This document shows positions 29,727 through 31,307 of a stretch of 31,307 nt of DNA, in pieces. The notes below the pieces were generated by a model. That model worked only from the letters and a program-made list of their open reading frames with translations. It did no database searches and had not been told where the DNA came from. Position 1 is the first letter of the stretch. Every line of letters starts with the position of its first letter. Made by a program: the position numbers and the translations under genes. Origin of the DNA: Dentipellis sp. KUC8613 (Eukaryota; Basidiomycota; Agaricomycetes; Russulales; Hericiaceae); contig NSJX01000022.1 of assembly GCA_002286715.1 (NCBI GenBank), positions 1-31,307 on the forward strand, written 5' to 3'.

Positions 29727-31307
29727 TCACTGTTCCTCGAGGCGATTCTCCATTATGGAATGCAACGTCGTAGACCTGGCTCCGACCTTCAAGCGCTTCA
29801 CAGGCTTCTCTGCTTGCATTTCCTCGTCCTCGAAGGCCTCGTGTCGGGCGGAAGAGAGCTGCCCATTTTTCCGGTCCGCCAGCGACGTCTCCTGAAAAAG
29901 ATCTTCGGTCTTCTGAAGCTCATTTTCTTCCCATGCGATACTCGGGTTTCCTTGTTCGTCCTCAACACGGCCGCCGTAACGCAGGAATACATCCTTCAGC
30001 TTGGTGTGGGTATCCATTGGCTTCAAGTTGTCCTCAATAATTTCTGGGATCGGCAGCCTCCTGGGCCTCCTATCGCGAGGAGAGCAATACAGAAGCTCGT
30101 ACGAACCGAGGTCGATGGCCTTGTAATGAGAGCTGTAGACGTTATGAAGCGCCATCAAACAATCCTTGAGAGTTGGGTAGTCCGCGCAAACTCGCATCGG
30201 GGGTAGAGGGAACGTCATAGCCATCAATTTCTTGCTCCCGCCGATGGTAACCCCATCCACGATGTTCTTTTCTCCATCTCCATAAGTTGTATTGATGATG
30301 TTGGCAAGGTTATCAACGGCGTCGGTGATATGAAATCGATAGACGCAATAGTGGTAGACATGGATGAAAGATTCAATGTCGTCACTGAGTCTGTAGGGCT
30401 TGTACGGATATCGCAGGGATAGCGCCGATCGGAAGTACCAAGTTCCCTGCAATGAAGTCGGATAAGAAACCGATCAACAGGAGGGAAGTCATGACACGCA
30501 CCGTAAGATTAGGTCGCCTCGGTGCCGTACCTTTGAGCATCTGCTCCTTGTACTTGCACAAATCCCAATCGTTCAGAATGCCTTTCCTGCTGATCTCTCT
30601 TCCCTTTCCCTCTTCGAGAATCAATATATTGTTCACGCTGATATCTCGGTGAAGGACCGCAGCCTTGCCCCAGGCGTCCTCGTGCGCTGGAAAGCATCAG
30701 TAAGTAAACCATTGGTACCAAAGAATCCATCATCGCACGCACCGGTCATAGCATCGTAAAAAAGGGATGCAAGCTCGCGGAAGTCTTTGAAGTCTGTGAG
30801 TGGCCGGCAGAACTCCCGGAGTCGAACACGATAGTGACCGTGCGCCAAGTGGGATGTGTGACCCACAGCGTCATGTGTCTTCGTCACCTGCCACCGACCA
30901 TCTGAGTCGCAAACATCCTCGCTATCCTCGCATGTCGCGATGTTCGAGACTTTGTGAGCCGCGAGTCTCTTGTAGACCTCATGTTCGGCAGGTATTTGTT
31001 CATGGTCTGGCCGCCAGAAATCCTTCAGGAAAGACACCGTTCTCTCCTTCGGGTCGTATGCAAGGTAACCGCGCGTGCATCGCCCGTGCATTGAATGAGA
31101 AGACGCCACAGGGCGAGCAATAAGCAAGGTACGATTCGCCATCGTAACCTTGTACGCAGGCCACTGCGTCGATCGCGGCGCCCCATGCTTGACGTCCCAT
31201 GAAAGCGCATGATAGATCTGCTCCCTAATGAAGTCCGTAGGTGCATCCCGAGCGTACTCGACCATCTGCTTCACCTCGTCCTCAGAGGCCAGCACCGCAG
31301 TCCGATC
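29727..31307 (-). CDS. FunK1-type fungal protein kinase, 5' end outside the window
   Basis: A member of the FunK1 kinase family, expanded in multicellular basidiomycetes and related to aminoglycoside phosphotransferase-like and eukaryotic kinases; substrates are unknown. Exons from the right edge are >31307-30743, 30686-30502 and 30446-29727, with 55-56 bp introns (gtgcgt donors). The N-terminal lobe contains LLIARPVASSHSMHGRCTRG and VSFLKDFWR. The catalytic loop is VLHRDISVNNILIL and the metal-binding motif is LNDWDLCKY, the family form of DFG. The activation segment TAPRRPNLT then GTWYFRSALSL and the following YRLSDDIESFIHVYHYCVYRF are typical. All expected catalytic residues visible here are present. 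The C-terminal tail is acidic and then basic (KPVKRLKVGARS), a possible nuclear localisation signal. The frame stays open to the window edge, so the start codon lies beyond it. Confidence 0.9.

Noticed and set aside
1..31307. tRNA, rRNA or intact transposon genes
   Set aside because: I saw no convincing tRNA B-box with paired arms, no rRNA sequence, and no transposase or reverse transcriptase motifs. This was by eye only; tRNAscan-SE and a repeat-library search would settle it.

Overview
The window looks like nuclear DNA of an agaricomycete (mushroom or polypore type) fungus. The genes are split by many short introns of about 44-80 bp with GT...AG ends. Several families present are typical of, or expanded in, basidiomycetes: a FunK1-type kinase, a DUF6533 seven-helix membrane protein, a TPR-CHAT protein, UstYa (DUF3328) oxidases, a But2-C membrane protein and a second, unnamed 7TM family. 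No rRNA, tRNA, CRISPR array or intact transposon was recognised. Exon joins were worked out by hand from splice sites, reading frame and remembered family patterns, without alignments or RNA data.

Layout. 1-2.8 kb holds no convincing gene: a 10-bp tandem repeat, a nested inverted repeat, and a striking low-complexity GC-rich island at about 1.09-2.26 kb. 2.87-4.2 kb (+) encodes a secreted pepsin-like aspartic protease. 4.8-5.7 kb (-) encodes a WrbA-type quinone reductase. 7.2-8.5 kb (+) encodes a disordered, CDK-site-rich nuclear-looking protein. 10.2-14.0 kb (+) encodes a 1221-residue protein with about twelve 45-residue TPR-like repeats and a CHAT protease domain with its catalytic dyad. 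14.3-16.8 kb (-) encodes a long disordered protein with repeated exon modules.

The most interesting stretch is 17.1-25.8 kb. In order it carries an S33 alpha/beta hydrolase of the proline iminopeptidase type (-), a UstYa-family protein with degenerate metal motifs (-), a But2-C membrane protein (+), a second UstYa protein with both HxxHC motifs intact (-), a seven-helix membrane protein (-), and, divergent from that, a small secreted precursor (25,234-25,777, +). The precursor is a signal peptide followed by five near-identical 25-26-residue units separated by dibasic Kex2 sites. A Kex2-processed repeat precursor near UstYa oxidases and a peptidase-type hydrolase resembles an ascomycete dikaritin (ustiloxin-like RiPP) locus. 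The core here has no Tyr or Trp, so the chemistry, if any, would differ. I regard this as the best candidate for an undescribed system. The sequence shows the components; that they work together is inference.

27.2-28.6 kb (+) encodes a DUF6533 membrane protein in up to twelve small exons. 29.7-31.3 kb (-) encodes a FunK1-type kinase whose 5' end lies beyond the right edge of the window.
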